64,000 bases of DNA. Origin: Maricaulaceae bacterium EIL42A08 (lineage in GTDB: Bacteria; Pseudomonadota; Alphaproteobacteria; Caulobacterales; Maricaulaceae). Below are positions 52,045-60,546 of the stretch, one piece after another. The notes under the pieces were generated by a model that was not told the origin of the DNA, did no database searches, and saw only the letters and a program-made list of their open reading frames with translations. Position numbers and translations under genes: made by a program. The stretch covers positions 1,159,501 through 1,223,500 of the forward strand of contig JAMZNZ010000002.1 in the NCBI GenBank assembly GCA_024178355.1, in the 5' to 3' direction. Position 1 is the stretch's first letter. The number at the start of each line of letters is the position of its first letter.

Positions 52045-52989
52045 CTAACTCGCCGTCACCGCCACCGTTGAGGCTGAGGATACCGCTACGATCACAGCTG
52101 CCTGAGCGGCGATCACTGCGGCCATGGCGGCAAGCTGGCCGCCTTCGGGAAGCTCGCGCCCCTGAATGTGGAGCAGATGCGCCAGACGCAGGCGCGCTGA
52201 CCCAAGTGTGGACACCGATTTGGGCAAGTGCTCGCGAATCTCGGCAATGGCATGAATGTCGGAGGTCTCCAGCCCCTGAGCGGCCCACTCCATCAAAAGC
52301 GAGCGATCAAGGCTTGAGCGGATCTTGCGAAAATCGCTGCGCGCCTCCAGCAAGCCTTCATAGCGGCGCAGGACCGTGCGCGGCTCCGCGTCCATCAAGG
52401 CGCACAGGCGTGCCCCTTCGCGCTTGTGACCGCGCGCCTTGCGGCTGGACTTGAAGACCTCCTCAGCGCGGGCGCGGTTTTGCACAACAACACGAGGGTC
52501 GTCGCCGCGCGCGGCATGGAAGGCGGCAAACGTGTCCGTCGTCTGCGGAGAGGCACGCCACCACGGCGGCAGGATAGCCCGCTTCATCTCATAGAAGCGC
52601 TCAACCGGCGTGTCGGCTTTGCTGGCCAGGCAGAGCACCAGCGCGGCGCGTGCCCCACCGGCATGGAGCGAGCCGGTCTTGCTGGCTTTCCGCTGATCGC
52701 GCAGGGTTTCGCGCGCAGCGGCAAAGCGCTCCATCGCAACGCCATTGTGGGCCATCAAGGCCGCGCAAACCCAGCGAAGCGAGCCGTTGGGCGCACCATG
52801 GCGACCAACCACGTCCTTGAACTCACCATGCAGCGCGCGGGTTTGCATCACCAGGTCGGCCACACTGCCTTCAGCCGGCACCAGCGCAGATGCGGCAAAC
52901 CAGGCCGCGGTCTGATCAGGCTTGGGGCGCTCTGCGCGTAGGGCCTCATAAAGGGCGGTCAGGCGGTCAATCTTGGTCTGGGTATCCAA
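52045..52989 (-). CDS. Hypothetical protein with a hydrophobic C-terminus
   Basis: A 314-residue product that starts at TTG 52989, since the frame has no ATG near the N-terminus and GGAG lies seven to eight bases upstream. The sequence is helical and Ala/Arg-rich (LTALYEALRAERPKP, then AAWFAASALVPAEGSVADLV, then FYEMKRAILPPWWRASPQ) and ends with a hydrophobic run (MAAVIAAQAAVIVAVSS) that could be a tail anchor. I do not recognise the family. Its ribosome binding site lies inside a large hairpin (52992-53042), suggesting translational control. Confidence 0.62.
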   Translation of the reverse strand: MDTQTKIDRLTALYEALRAERPKPDQTAAWFAASALVPAEGSVADLVMQTRALHGEFKDVVGRHGAPNGSLRWVCAALMAHNGVAMERFAAARETLRDQRKASKTGSLHAGGARAALVLCLASKADTPVERFYEMKRAILPPWWRASPQTTDTFAAFHAARGDDPRVVVQNRARAEEVFKSSRKARGHKREGARLCALMDAEPRTVLRRYEGLLEARSDFRKIRSSLDRSLLMEWAAQGLETSDIHAIAEIREHLPKSVSTLGSARLRLAHLLHIQGRELPEGGQLAAMAAVIAAQAAVIVAVSSASTVAVTAS

Positions 52990-52991
52990 AT

Positions 52992-53042
52992 CCGGGCTCC
53001 AAATTGCTTCTATGACAGAGCATAGACCAGTTTGGAGCCCGG
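52992..53042 (-). promoter_or_regulatory. Hairpin that would mask the ribosome binding site of the 52045-52989 gene
   Basis: CCGGGCTCCAAA at 52992-53003 and TTTGGAGCCCGG at 53031-53042 form a perfect 12-base inverted repeat. The loop holds a second stem, CTATG and CATAG around ACAGAG. On the minus-strand RNA the 3' arm contains the GGAG that serves the TTG start at 52989, so folding would hide it. A DNA operator is the alternative. Confidence 0.6.
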
Positions 53043-53063
53043 CCAGATTAAATCGCCGTAGTC

Positions 53064-55235
53064 TTACTCAGCTTCGGGGGCTGACAGATCAAGGCCGGTG
53101 TGGTGGGCGATGAAAGCCCAGCGGTCCGCGCCCTCCTCGATCAGCTTGGAGACCGGCGTTCCTGCCCCGTGACCAGCGCTGGATTCAATGCGGATCAGGG
53201 TCGGTGCGTCACCGGTCTCAGCCACCTGTAGCGCGGCGGCGTATTTGAACGAGTGGCCTGGCACCACACGGTCATCGGTGTCAGCCGTGGTGATCAGCGT
53301 TGCCGGATAATCCCCACCCTCAGGCACGTTGTGATAGGGCGAGTAAGCGTAGAGCAGATCAAACATCTCCGGGTCCTGAGGACTGCCATAGTCATCCACC
53401 CAGAAGCGCCCGGCGGTGAACTGGTTAAAGCGCAGCATGTCCATCACGCCCACCGCAGGCAGCGCAGCGGCAAACAGCTCCGGGGCCTGATTGGCCACAG
53501 CACCGACCAGCAAGCCGCCATTGGAGCGGCCATGGATGGCCAGCGTGTCCGGGCTCGCCCAGCCAAGCTCGATCATGGCGCGCCCAGCATTGATGAAATC
53601 ATCAAAGACATTCTGCTTGTTTAAAAGGCGCCCGGCATCGTGCCAGTCGCGGCCATAGGCCGACCCGCCGCGCAGATTGGCGATGGCGTAGACTCCGCCC
53701 ATCTCCATCCACTGCAGGCGGCGCACATCAAAGTCGGGGCGGCGGGTAATCGCAAAGCCGCCATAGCCATAGATCAGCGTCGGCTGCGCACCATTGGGCT
53801 CCACATCGCGGTGATGGGCGATAAAGAGCGGGATTTGTGCGCCGCCGGTGCTTTCATAGAAGGTCTGGGTGACGACGTAATCAGCTGGATCAAACGTCAG
53901 GTCCGGTGCTGCAAACACAGCGCTTTCACCGGTCGTCACGTCATAGCGATAGACCGTGGCCGGCTGGTTCAGGCTTTCATAGCTGTAGAAGGTCTCGCCG
54001 CTTCCCGGTCCGCCGGAAAAGCCCAAGGCCACGCCAAGACCAGGCAGCTCAACCTCACGCACCGGCGTACCGTCTTCGGCGTAGATGCTAACTGCGCTGG
54101 CGACATCGCGCATGCGTTCCACCACGATATGGCCGCCGATATGATCGGTGCCGGTGATCGGGTTTTCGGTTTCTGCCACTACATCGGCGCGCGTCGACGG
54201 ATCGCTTAAGTCTACCGCTACGACCCGTCCATTGGGCGCGTCCAGATCGGTCTGGAACAGAAAGGTCTCCCCCAGATTGCCCACATAGGAATGATTGTTG
54301 CCAAAGCCGTCGAAGATCAGCACCGGCTCGGCATCTTCAGCGGTCAGATCCAGGATATGCACGCCATTCCCGTCCGTCCCGGTGGAGGTGGAGATGATGA
54401 GATAATCGCCATCATCGCTGACCGACCCGCGCCAGCTCACTTCAGGGTTTTCAGGGTCAGCGATGATCAGCTCATCCTGGCTCTGGTCGGTGCCCAGCGT
54501 GTGGAAATAGATCGCCTGGCTCAGATTAAGCGCGGTGAAGGTCTCGCCCTCTTCCGGCTCAGGATAGCGTGAGTAGTAAAAGCCCGAGCCATCGCTGGCC
54601 CAGCTGACCGGGGAGAATTTCACCCACTCCACCGTGTCGCTCAGCGTCTCGCCGGTTTCGACATCGAGCACCTGAAGCGTTCGCCAGTCAGAGCCGCCTT
54701 CCTGAACCGAGTAGACCATGCGATTGCCATCCGGGCTCGGCCAGTAGCCTGCCAGCGCTGCGGTGCCGTCTTCTGCCCATTCATTGGGATCGATCAGTAC
54801 GCGGGCCTCGCCCTCCAGGCTATCGCGGACATAGAGCACGCTCTGGTCCTGCAGCCCGTCATTGCGGGTCAGGAAATAGCGGCCACCGCGCTCTCGCGGC
54901 AGTCCAAAGCGCTCATAATTCCATAGCTCGCGCATGCGATCGGCGATCATCTGACGGCCAGGCAGCTCGGACAGATAAGCGTTGGTCACCGCGTTCTGAT
55001 CGGCCACCCACTGGGCCAACTCGTCAGACACCCGCACATCGGTTTCCAGCCAGCGATAAGGGTCTGCGACGCTCACCCCACCATTGGCGGCACTGGCGTA
55101 GACATCGGTCTGATCCACGGTACGTGTTTCAGGATAGGACAGCGCTTCAGCGCCGGTCTCGGCCTCCTCGACTGTCTCATTTGTGCACGCAGCAAGCGCC
55201 AGAACGGACGCGGCGGTGGCGAGCAGAAAACGCAT
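53064..55235 (-). CDS. Prolyl oligopeptidase family serine peptidase (S9A), lipoprotein
   Basis: A 723-residue peptidase that cleaves short peptides after proline or related residues. The signal peptide ends in a lipobox (LALAACT), so it is anchored in the envelope. The N-terminal beta-propeller spans about residues 80-440. The C-terminal alpha/beta hydrolase has the catalytic Ser in GRSNGGLLVG, Asp in TADTDDRVVPGHS and His in SSAGHGAG. The ATG at 55235 has a GGGGAGG ribosome binding site. It is divergent from the helicase gene, with a REPIN between them. Confidence 0.94.
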   Translation of the reverse strand: MRFLLATAASVLALAACTNETVEEAETGAEALSYPETRTVDQTDVYASAANGGVSVADPYRWLETDVRVSDELAQWVADQNAVTNAYLSELPGRQMIADRMRELWNYERFGLPRERGGRYFLTRNDGLQDQSVLYVRDSLEGEARVLIDPNEWAEDGTAALAGYWPSPDGNRMVYSVQEGGSDWRTLQVLDVETGETLSDTVEWVKFSPVSWASDGSGFYYSRYPEPEEGETFTALNLSQAIYFHTLGTDQSQDELIIADPENPEVSWRGSVSDDGDYLIISTSTGTDGNGVHILDLTAEDAEPVLIFDGFGNNHSYVGNLGETFLFQTDLDAPNGRVVAVDLSDPSTRADVVAETENPITGTDHIGGHIVVERMRDVASAVSIYAEDGTPVREVELPGLGVALGFSGGPGSGETFYSYESLNQPATVYRYDVTTGESAVFAAPDLTFDPADYVVTQTFYESTGGAQIPLFIAHHRDVEPNGAQPTLIYGYGGFAITRRPDFDVRRLQWMEMGGVYAIANLRGGSAYGRDWHDAGRLLNKQNVFDDFINAGRAMIELGWASPDTLAIHGRSNGGLLVGAVANQAPELFAAALPAVGVMDMLRFNQFTAGRFWVDDYGSPQDPEMFDLLYAYSPYHNVPEGGDYPATLITTADTDDRVVPGHSFKYAAALQVAETGDAPTLIRIESSAGHGAGTPVSKLIEEGADRWAFIAHHTGLDLSAPEAE

Positions 55236-55330
55236 GAATACCTCCCCAGGCAGATCTGTGTTGCGCGGGAAGTTAGGGCGGCTGACGTGCAGAGTCATGG
55301 GTGTGGCTGCGATGAGAACACTTGTTTCCG

Positions 55331-55442
55331 ATGGTCCTTCGAGGCTCGCCTTAGGGCTCGCACCTCAGGATGAGGGTGTCATAAAGCACCTACTTTCCTC
55401 ATCCTGAGGTGCATTTCGGGAGAAATGCCTCGAAGGACGCAC
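55331..55442. repeat. REPIN directly upstream of the helicase gene
   Basis: The left half begins GTCCTTCGAGGC and ends CTCAGGATGAGG; the right half is the inverted copy ending GCCTCGAAGGAC. The right half has the perfect stem GCATTTC and GAAATGC around TCCC (plus- or minus-strand view). The spacer contains GTGTCATAAAGCACCTACTTT-like sequence related to that of the other REPIN. It ends 13 bases before the helicase ATG, so it occupies the helicase leader. Confidence 0.88.
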
Positions 55443-55455
55443 TATTGTCTGCACC

Positions 55456-58059
55456 ATGCGCCACACCAACCTCCCCGCCCTGCCCGGCATCTTTGAAGAC
55501 TGGTTCGCATCTCGTGGCTGGGCACCGCGGGCGCACCAGCGCGAGATGGTGGCGGCTGCCAAAGCGGGCGAAGACGCGCTGCTGATCGCGCCCACCGGCG
55601 GCGGCAAGACGCTGGGTGGCTTCCTGCCCAGCCTGATTGATCTGGCCGAGATCGCGCGCGACGGCGGCAAGGCCCGCCCGCACCGGCTGCACACGCTTTA
55701 CGTATCGCCCTTGAAGGCGCTGTCCCAAGATGTGGCGCGCAATCTGATGGCACCAGTTGAGGAGATGGGGCTCGATCTGCGCATTGAGACCCGCACCGGC
55801 GACACGCCGCAAAGCAAACGCCAGCGCCAGCGTCAGGCTCCGCCTGATATCCTGCTCACCACACCGGAACAGCTGGCGCTTTTCTGCGCCCAGGCCAACG
55901 GCGCGGCCTTCTTTGAGCACCTGTCCACCGTGATTGTGGATGAGGTCCATGCGCTCGCCTCAGGCAAGCGCGGCGATCTTCTGGCGCTGGGCCTGGCGAC
56001 GATGTCGACCTATGCCCCAAACGCCCGGCGCGTGGGCCTGTCGGCAACGGTGAAGGATGAAATGGGCCATGCCCGCTGGCTGACCCGTCAGACCGGAGCG
56101 GAGAGCCGCTTTGCCCGCATCGTGCGCGGTGAGGCAGGCGCTGACCCTCAGGTGGAAATCCTGAAAACCGGCGAGGAGCGCATCCCCTGGGCAGGCCATA
56201 CCGGCCGCCATGCCCTGCCCCATGTCTACGAGCTCATCAAAGGCGCGAAGACCGCACTCATTTTCGTAAACACGCGCTCCCAGGCCGAGTTCCTGTTTCA
56301 GATGCTGTGGTCGATCAATGAGGACAACCTGCCCATCGCCTTGCACCACGGCTCGCTGTCGGCTGAACAACGTCGCAAGGTGGAAAGTGCCATGGCGGCG
56401 GGTAAGTTGAAGGCCGTGGTGTGTACCTCCACCCTCGATCTGGGGATTGACTGGGGCGATGTGGATCTCGTCATCCAGATGGGCGCGCCAAAGGGGTCGT
56501 CCCGCCTGCTCCAGCGTCTGGGACGGGCCAATCACCGGCTGGATGCGCCAAGCCGCGCGATCCTCGCCCCCACCAACCGGTTCGAGCATCTTGAGTGCCA
56601 GGCCGCGCGCGATGCGGTCTCTGAACGCATGCTGGATGGCGAGCCGCTGCGCGCTGGCGCGCTCGATGCGCTCGCCCAACACGTCATGGGTCGGGCCTGC
56701 GGCGAGCCGTTTGACGCCGAAGCGCTTTACGCCGAAGTCACGCAGGCTGCCCCCTATGCTGAACTGGATCGGCAGACCTTTGATCGCGTGATGGAATTCG
56801 TGGCGTCGGGCGGCTACGCGCTTGGCAGCTACGACCGCTTCAAACGTATCGTGAAGAACAAGGATGGCCTCTGGCAGGCACGCAACCGTGATACCGCCCA
56901 GCGCCACCGCATGAATGTGGGCGTCATCATCGAAAGCCCGATGCTGGATGTGCGGTTGATGCGCGGCGGCAAATCCGTTCAGGCGGACCGCGGCCCGGTC
57001 AAGCCAGATTATGGCCTCGCCGCACTGTCGCGTGGCCTCGCGCCAACTGGAATGAAGGCGGCTGGCGAAGGCGGGCGCGCCGCGACAAACAAAAAGCTCC
57101 AGCGCGCCGGCGGACCGCGCCTGGGCCAGGTGGAAGAGTGGTTTGCCGACCAGCTGTCGCCCGGTGACACCTTCCTGTTTGCCGGCCAGATGCTGCGTTT
57201 TGAAGGCGTGCAGGAAACCGACTGCCTTGTTAGCCGCTCGTCTGCCGAAGACCCCAAAGTACCCAGCTGGCAGGGCGGGAAATTCCCGCTTTCCACCTAT
57301 CTGGCCGAGCGGGTGCGCAAAATCGTCCACGATCCCCAAAGCTGGGACACCCTGCCCGAGCAGGTGCGCGACTGGCTTTCCATGCAGAAGCTGAAATCGC
57401 GCCTGCCTGCACCGAACCGGCTATTGGTGGAAACCTTCCCGCGGGCGGCCAAGCACTATCTCGTCTGCTACCCGTTTGAGGGGCGGCTGGCGCACCAGAC
57501 GCTGGGCATGCTGCTGACCCGGCGGCTTGATCGGCTGGGTAAAAAGCCGCTGGGCTTTGTGGCCAACGAGTACGCGCTGTCGGTCTGGGGCCTCAGCGAT
57601 ATGAGCGATGTGGACATGGCCGCGCTCTTTTCTGAAGAGATGATGGGCGATGACCTTGATGCCTGGCTGGCCGAAAGCGATCTGATGAAGCGCACATTTC
57701 GAAATTGCGCGGTGATCGCGGGCCTGATTGAGCGACGTTTCCCGGGTCAGGAAAAATCCGGTCGCCAGGTCAATTTCTCAGCCGACCTCATCTACAATGT
57801 GCTGCGCGAGCATGAGCCTGATCACATCCTGCTCAAGGCCGCCTGGGATGACGCTGCGGCGGGCCTGCTCGACGTTCGCCGCCTGTCCGATGCACTGGCG
57901 CGCATCTCCGGCGAGATCGATCACGAACCCCTCAAACAGGTCAGCCCCCTCGCCGTGCCCGTGATGATGGAAATCGGCCGCGAAGCGGTTCACGGCGAAG
58001 CCCGCGACGCCCTGCTGGAAGAAGCCAGCAGAGACTTGATCGCGGAGGCGATGGGTTAG
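55456..58059 (+). CDS. Ligase-associated DEXH-box helicase (Lhr-Core type)
   Basis: An 867-residue superfamily 2 DNA helicase, by family a 3'-5' translocase. Walker A is APTGGGKT at residues 45-52, motif II is VIVDEVHAL, motif III SATVKD, and motif VI QRLGRANHR. The winged-helix and Lhr-specific regions follow (GVIIESPMLDVRLMRGGK; then a C-terminal part with GLIERRFPGQEKSGRQ). This matches the DNA ligase-associated DEXH helicase family. The ATG at 55456 gives the family N-terminus (LPGIFEDWFASRGW). No convincing ribosome binding site lies in the 13 bases between the REPIN and the ATG. It converges on the GST gene with a four-base overlap. Confidence 0.93.
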   Translation: MRHTNLPALPGIFEDWFASRGWAPRAHQREMVAAAKAGEDALLIAPTGGGKTLGGFLPSLIDLAEIARDGGKARPHRLHTLYVSPLKALSQDVARNLMAPVEEMGLDLRIETRTGDTPQSKRQRQRQAPPDILLTTPEQLALFCAQANGAAFFEHLSTVIVDEVHALASGKRGDLLALGLATMSTYAPNARRVGLSATVKDEMGHARWLTRQTGAESRFARIVRGEAGADPQVEILKTGEERIPWAGHTGRHALPHVYELIKGAKTALIFVNTRSQAEFLFQMLWSINEDNLPIALHHGSLSAEQRRKVESAMAAGKLKAVVCTSTLDLGIDWGDVDLVIQMGAPKGSSRLLQRLGRANHRLDAPSRAILAPTNRFEHLECQAARDAVSERMLDGEPLRAGALDALAQHVMGRACGEPFDAEALYAEVTQAAPYAELDRQTFDRVMEFVASGGYALGSYDRFKRIVKNKDGLWQARNRDTAQRHRMNVGVIIESPMLDVRLMRGGKSVQADRGPVKPDYGLAALSRGLAPTGMKAAGEGGRAATNKKLQRAGGPRLGQVEEWFADQLSPGDTFLFAGQMLRFEGVQETDCLVSRSSAEDPKVPSWQGGKFPLSTYLAERVRKIVHDPQSWDTLPEQVRDWLSMQKLKSRLPAPNRLLVETFPRAAKHYLVCYPFEGRLAHQTLGMLLTRRLDRLGKKPLGFVANEYALSVWGLSDMSDVDMAALFSEEMMGDDLDAWLAESDLMKRTFRNCAVIAGLIERRFPGQEKSGRQVNFSADLIYNVLREHEPDHILLKAAWDDAAAGLLDVRRLSDALARISGEIDHEPLKQVSPLAVPVMMEIGREAVHGEARDALLEEASRDLIAEAMG

Positions 58060-58676
58060 TCTTCCGCCGTCACCGCCCGCATGCGTTTGTGCCCGTCGCG
58101 CGCGCGCACCCGCTCCAGCCAGCCATGGACAGGTGAGCCTTCCGGCAGGCCGCCGCGCTCTTCAGCGGCTTCCAGCTGGAAGCCCATCATGATGTCGGCG
58201 GCGGAGAACTCATCGCCAGCAAACCAGGGCGACGCGTTGAGCCTTGCCTCAATCGCGCTGAGCGCTTTGGCCCGTTCGCCCGCCATATACTGGCTGAGCA
58301 GGGAGTCTTCGAGGCCCGTTGCCGCGATGTAGGTATTCATCAGGAAGGGCAGGAAGACCGCGCCTTCAGCCCCGTGCAGCCATTCAAAGAAGGCCGCGCG
58401 GTTCGCCGACTTGGGAGCCGGGTGGAGTTTGTACTCCGGGTCAAAATGCTCCAGCAGGTAAAGCGCGATGGCCCCGGATTCAGCGATCACCTGCCCGTCA
58501 TGGACCAGCAGCGGGGCCTTGCCCATGGGGTGGATATCGCCCAGCGCGGCGGGAGCCAGATTGACCTGGGGGTCACGCTTGTGACGCACCAGGTCATAGT
58601 CCACGCCCAGCTCTTCCATCAGCCAGATCAGGCGTTCAGAGCGGGAGCGGTTGAGGTGGTGGAGTGTGAGGCTCAT
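58056..58676 (-). CDS. Glutathione S-transferase family protein
   Basis: A 206-residue cytosolic protein: an N-terminal thioredoxin-like domain (SRSERLIWLMEELGVDYDLV, then GKAPLLVHDGQVIAESGAIA with the cis-Pro and Ser-containing glutathione site) and a C-terminal helical domain (SPWFAGDEFSAADIMMGFQLE). The substrate cannot be read. The ATG at 58676 (MSLTLHHLNRSRS) is the usual start. Convergent with the helicase gene. Confidence 0.92.
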   Translation of the reverse strand: MSLTLHHLNRSRSERLIWLMEELGVDYDLVRHKRDPQVNLAPAALGDIHPMGKAPLLVHDGQVIAESGAIALYLLEHFDPEYKLHPAPKSANRAAFFEWLHGAEGAVFLPFLMNTYIAATGLEDSLLSQYMAGERAKALSAIEARLNASPWFAGDEFSAADIMMGFQLEAAEERGGLPEGSPVHGWLERVRARDGHKRMRAVTAED

Positions 58677-58686
58677 CGCGTGCTCC

Positions 58687-60357
58687 CTAACCGGCCGACG
58701 GTAGCATATAGCCAACCGTAGCCCCCGGCCCCAGCGGCAGATCCAGGAAGACCCAGCCCATAGCCATGATCATGCCGCCAAGCAGCAGCCAGACCGAGTA
58801 TGGGATCATCGAGGCCGTCAGCGAGCCGATGCCAAACTCTGGCACCCAGCGGCGGGCAAACACCAGCACCAGCGGGAAGTAGACCATCAGCGGGGTGATG
58901 ATGTTGGTGGCGCTATCCCCAACGCGATAGGCGGCCGTCGCCATTTCCGGGCTGAGGCCCACAAACATCAACATTGGCACCAGCACCGGCGCCAGCAGCC
59001 CCCACTTGGCGCTCGCCGAGCCCACGAAGAGGTTCAGGATGCCGGTGAAGATCACGATGATGCCGATCAGGATCCAGCTGGGCAGGCCTGACTGCTGGAT
59101 GGCGTTCGCGCCGTGAATGGCCGAGATCAGACCCAGGTTGGAGATGTTGAACAACAGCACGAAGTAGGCGGCAAAGAAGGAGAGCACGAGATAATAGCCC
59201 ATGTCCTTCATCGCGCCGGTCATCATCTCGACCACATCGCGATGGTTGGAAATCGTGCCTGCCGCCTTGCCATAGGCGACACCGGCAAACACGAACAGGA
59301 TCATGAAGCCCGCCACCAGCGACCCGAAGAAGGGGCTAAGCGCAACCGCAATGCTGGCATCCGGATTGGGCGAGCCATCCGCGTTCAGCATGGCCGCTTC
59401 GTTAAACAGCGGCACATTGCCATTGTAGAGCGACAGATTCCCGCCGGTGACCAGTGCCAGCAGGTCCACCGTCATGGCCAGCCAGACAAAGGACACGGCC
59501 AGAATGACAAGACCGGCATTCGCCAGGCCCTTTTTCTGACCCGCCGTCAGCGGGGCGTTGGGATCATCTTCGGCGTTGTCCGATCCGGCCACCGCACCGC
59601 CGGTCCATTTGCCCAGGCGCTTTTCCACGATGCCATCGGTCACGAACCAGATAATGGGCAGGTAGAGCAAGGTCATCGCGGCGATGAAGTACCAGTTGCC
59701 GGTAATATTCATCGTCCAGCTGGCTTCAGCGGTCTGAGCTGCGGCCTGCGTCAGACCGAACAGGAGCGCGTCCAGCTGACCGGGCAGCAGGTTGGCTGAA
59801 AAGCCGCCGGAGACCCCTGCGAACGCTGCCGTGATGCCCGCCACCGGGTGGCGCCCAGCGGCCGCATAGAGCACACCGGCCAGCGGGATCAGCACAACAT
59901 AGGCTGCGTCAGCCGCCAGATTGCCCATCATCGCGGCCAGCGCGACCACCGGGGTAAGAAGAAAGGTTGGCGCATTGCGCACCGCAGCGCGAAGCGCCGA
60001 GCCGAACAGACCGGCTCGCTCAGCCACACCGGCACCCAGCATCACCACCAGCACAAAGCCGAGCGGGTAGAAGCCGGTGAAGATGCTCGGCATGTTGACC
60101 AGCATATTTTCAATATTGTCGGAGGCCAGCGCACTCGACGCGGTCAGGACCAGCGGCTCGCCGGACTCGGTGACCGCAACGGGGTGTTCAGCCGAGACAC
60201 CCGCCCAGGCTGTGAGTGCGGAAACGATCACCATCACGATGATCAGGTAGAAGAAGATGAAGGCCGGGTCAGGCAGCTTGTTGCCCGCTCGCTCGATCGC
60301 CCCAAGAATGCCGGTCTGGCGTTCCACCGTATTGCCGCCCTGCGGATTATCGCTCAT
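58687..60357 (-). CDS. AbgT-family transporter
   Basis: A 556-residue inner-membrane protein of the AbgT family (p-aminobenzoyl-glutamate uptake or sulfonamide-type export), with about 12-13 membrane helices. Family marks: ERAGNKLPDPAFIFFYLI at the N-terminus, FSANLLPGQLDALLFGLTQ in the middle, and GSASAKWGLLAPVLVPMLM followed by YRVGDSATNIITPLMVYFPL. The ATG at 60357 has GGAGGGGAG upstream. It is divergent from the ligase gene; an inverted repeat lies 60 bases before its start. Confidence 0.93.
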   Translation of the reverse strand: MSDNPQGGNTVERQTGILGAIERAGNKLPDPAFIFFYLIIVMVIVSALTAWAGVSAEHPVAVTESGEPLVLTASSALASDNIENMLVNMPSIFTGFYPLGFVLVVMLGAGVAERAGLFGSALRAAVRNAPTFLLTPVVALAAMMGNLAADAAYVVLIPLAGVLYAAAGRHPVAGITAAFAGVSGGFSANLLPGQLDALLFGLTQAAAQTAEASWTMNITGNWYFIAAMTLLYLPIIWFVTDGIVEKRLGKWTGGAVAGSDNAEDDPNAPLTAGQKKGLANAGLVILAVSFVWLAMTVDLLALVTGGNLSLYNGNVPLFNEAAMLNADGSPNPDASIAVALSPFFGSLVAGFMILFVFAGVAYGKAAGTISNHRDVVEMMTGAMKDMGYYLVLSFFAAYFVLLFNISNLGLISAIHGANAIQQSGLPSWILIGIIVIFTGILNLFVGSASAKWGLLAPVLVPMLMFVGLSPEMATAAYRVGDSATNIITPLMVYFPLVLVFARRWVPEFGIGSLTASMIPYSVWLLLGGMIMAMGWVFLDLPLGPGATVGYMLPSAG

Positions 60358-60417
60358 GGCGCTCCCCTCCAAAATCTGTCTCGCCTCGACGCTCCACCAC
60401 CGTGGATAGTTCGGACG

Positions 60418-60433
60418 TTATCCTCAGGGATAA
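60418..60433. promoter_or_regulatory. Perfect inverted repeat upstream of the AbgT transporter gene
   Basis: TTATCC (60418-60423) and GGATAA (60428-60433) flank TCAG. It lies about 60 bases from the transporter start (minus) and 114 bases from the ligase start (plus). It may be an operator for either; no regulator is encoded next to it. Confidence 0.3.
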
Positions 60434-60546
60434 GGCTTAGCGCGCCCGCTCCGGCAAAAAAAGCCTGAACGCTGTAGGGTGATTTGAAATTGACGGGTCA
60501 GGTTTCACCTTATTCAAGGTTAGCCTTGCCCAAACCTGGTCCGAAT

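Noticed and set aside
55960-57339. 459-codon minus-strand frame inside the helicase gene
   Set aside because: Antisense to the helicase motifs, no domain, no ribosome binding site.
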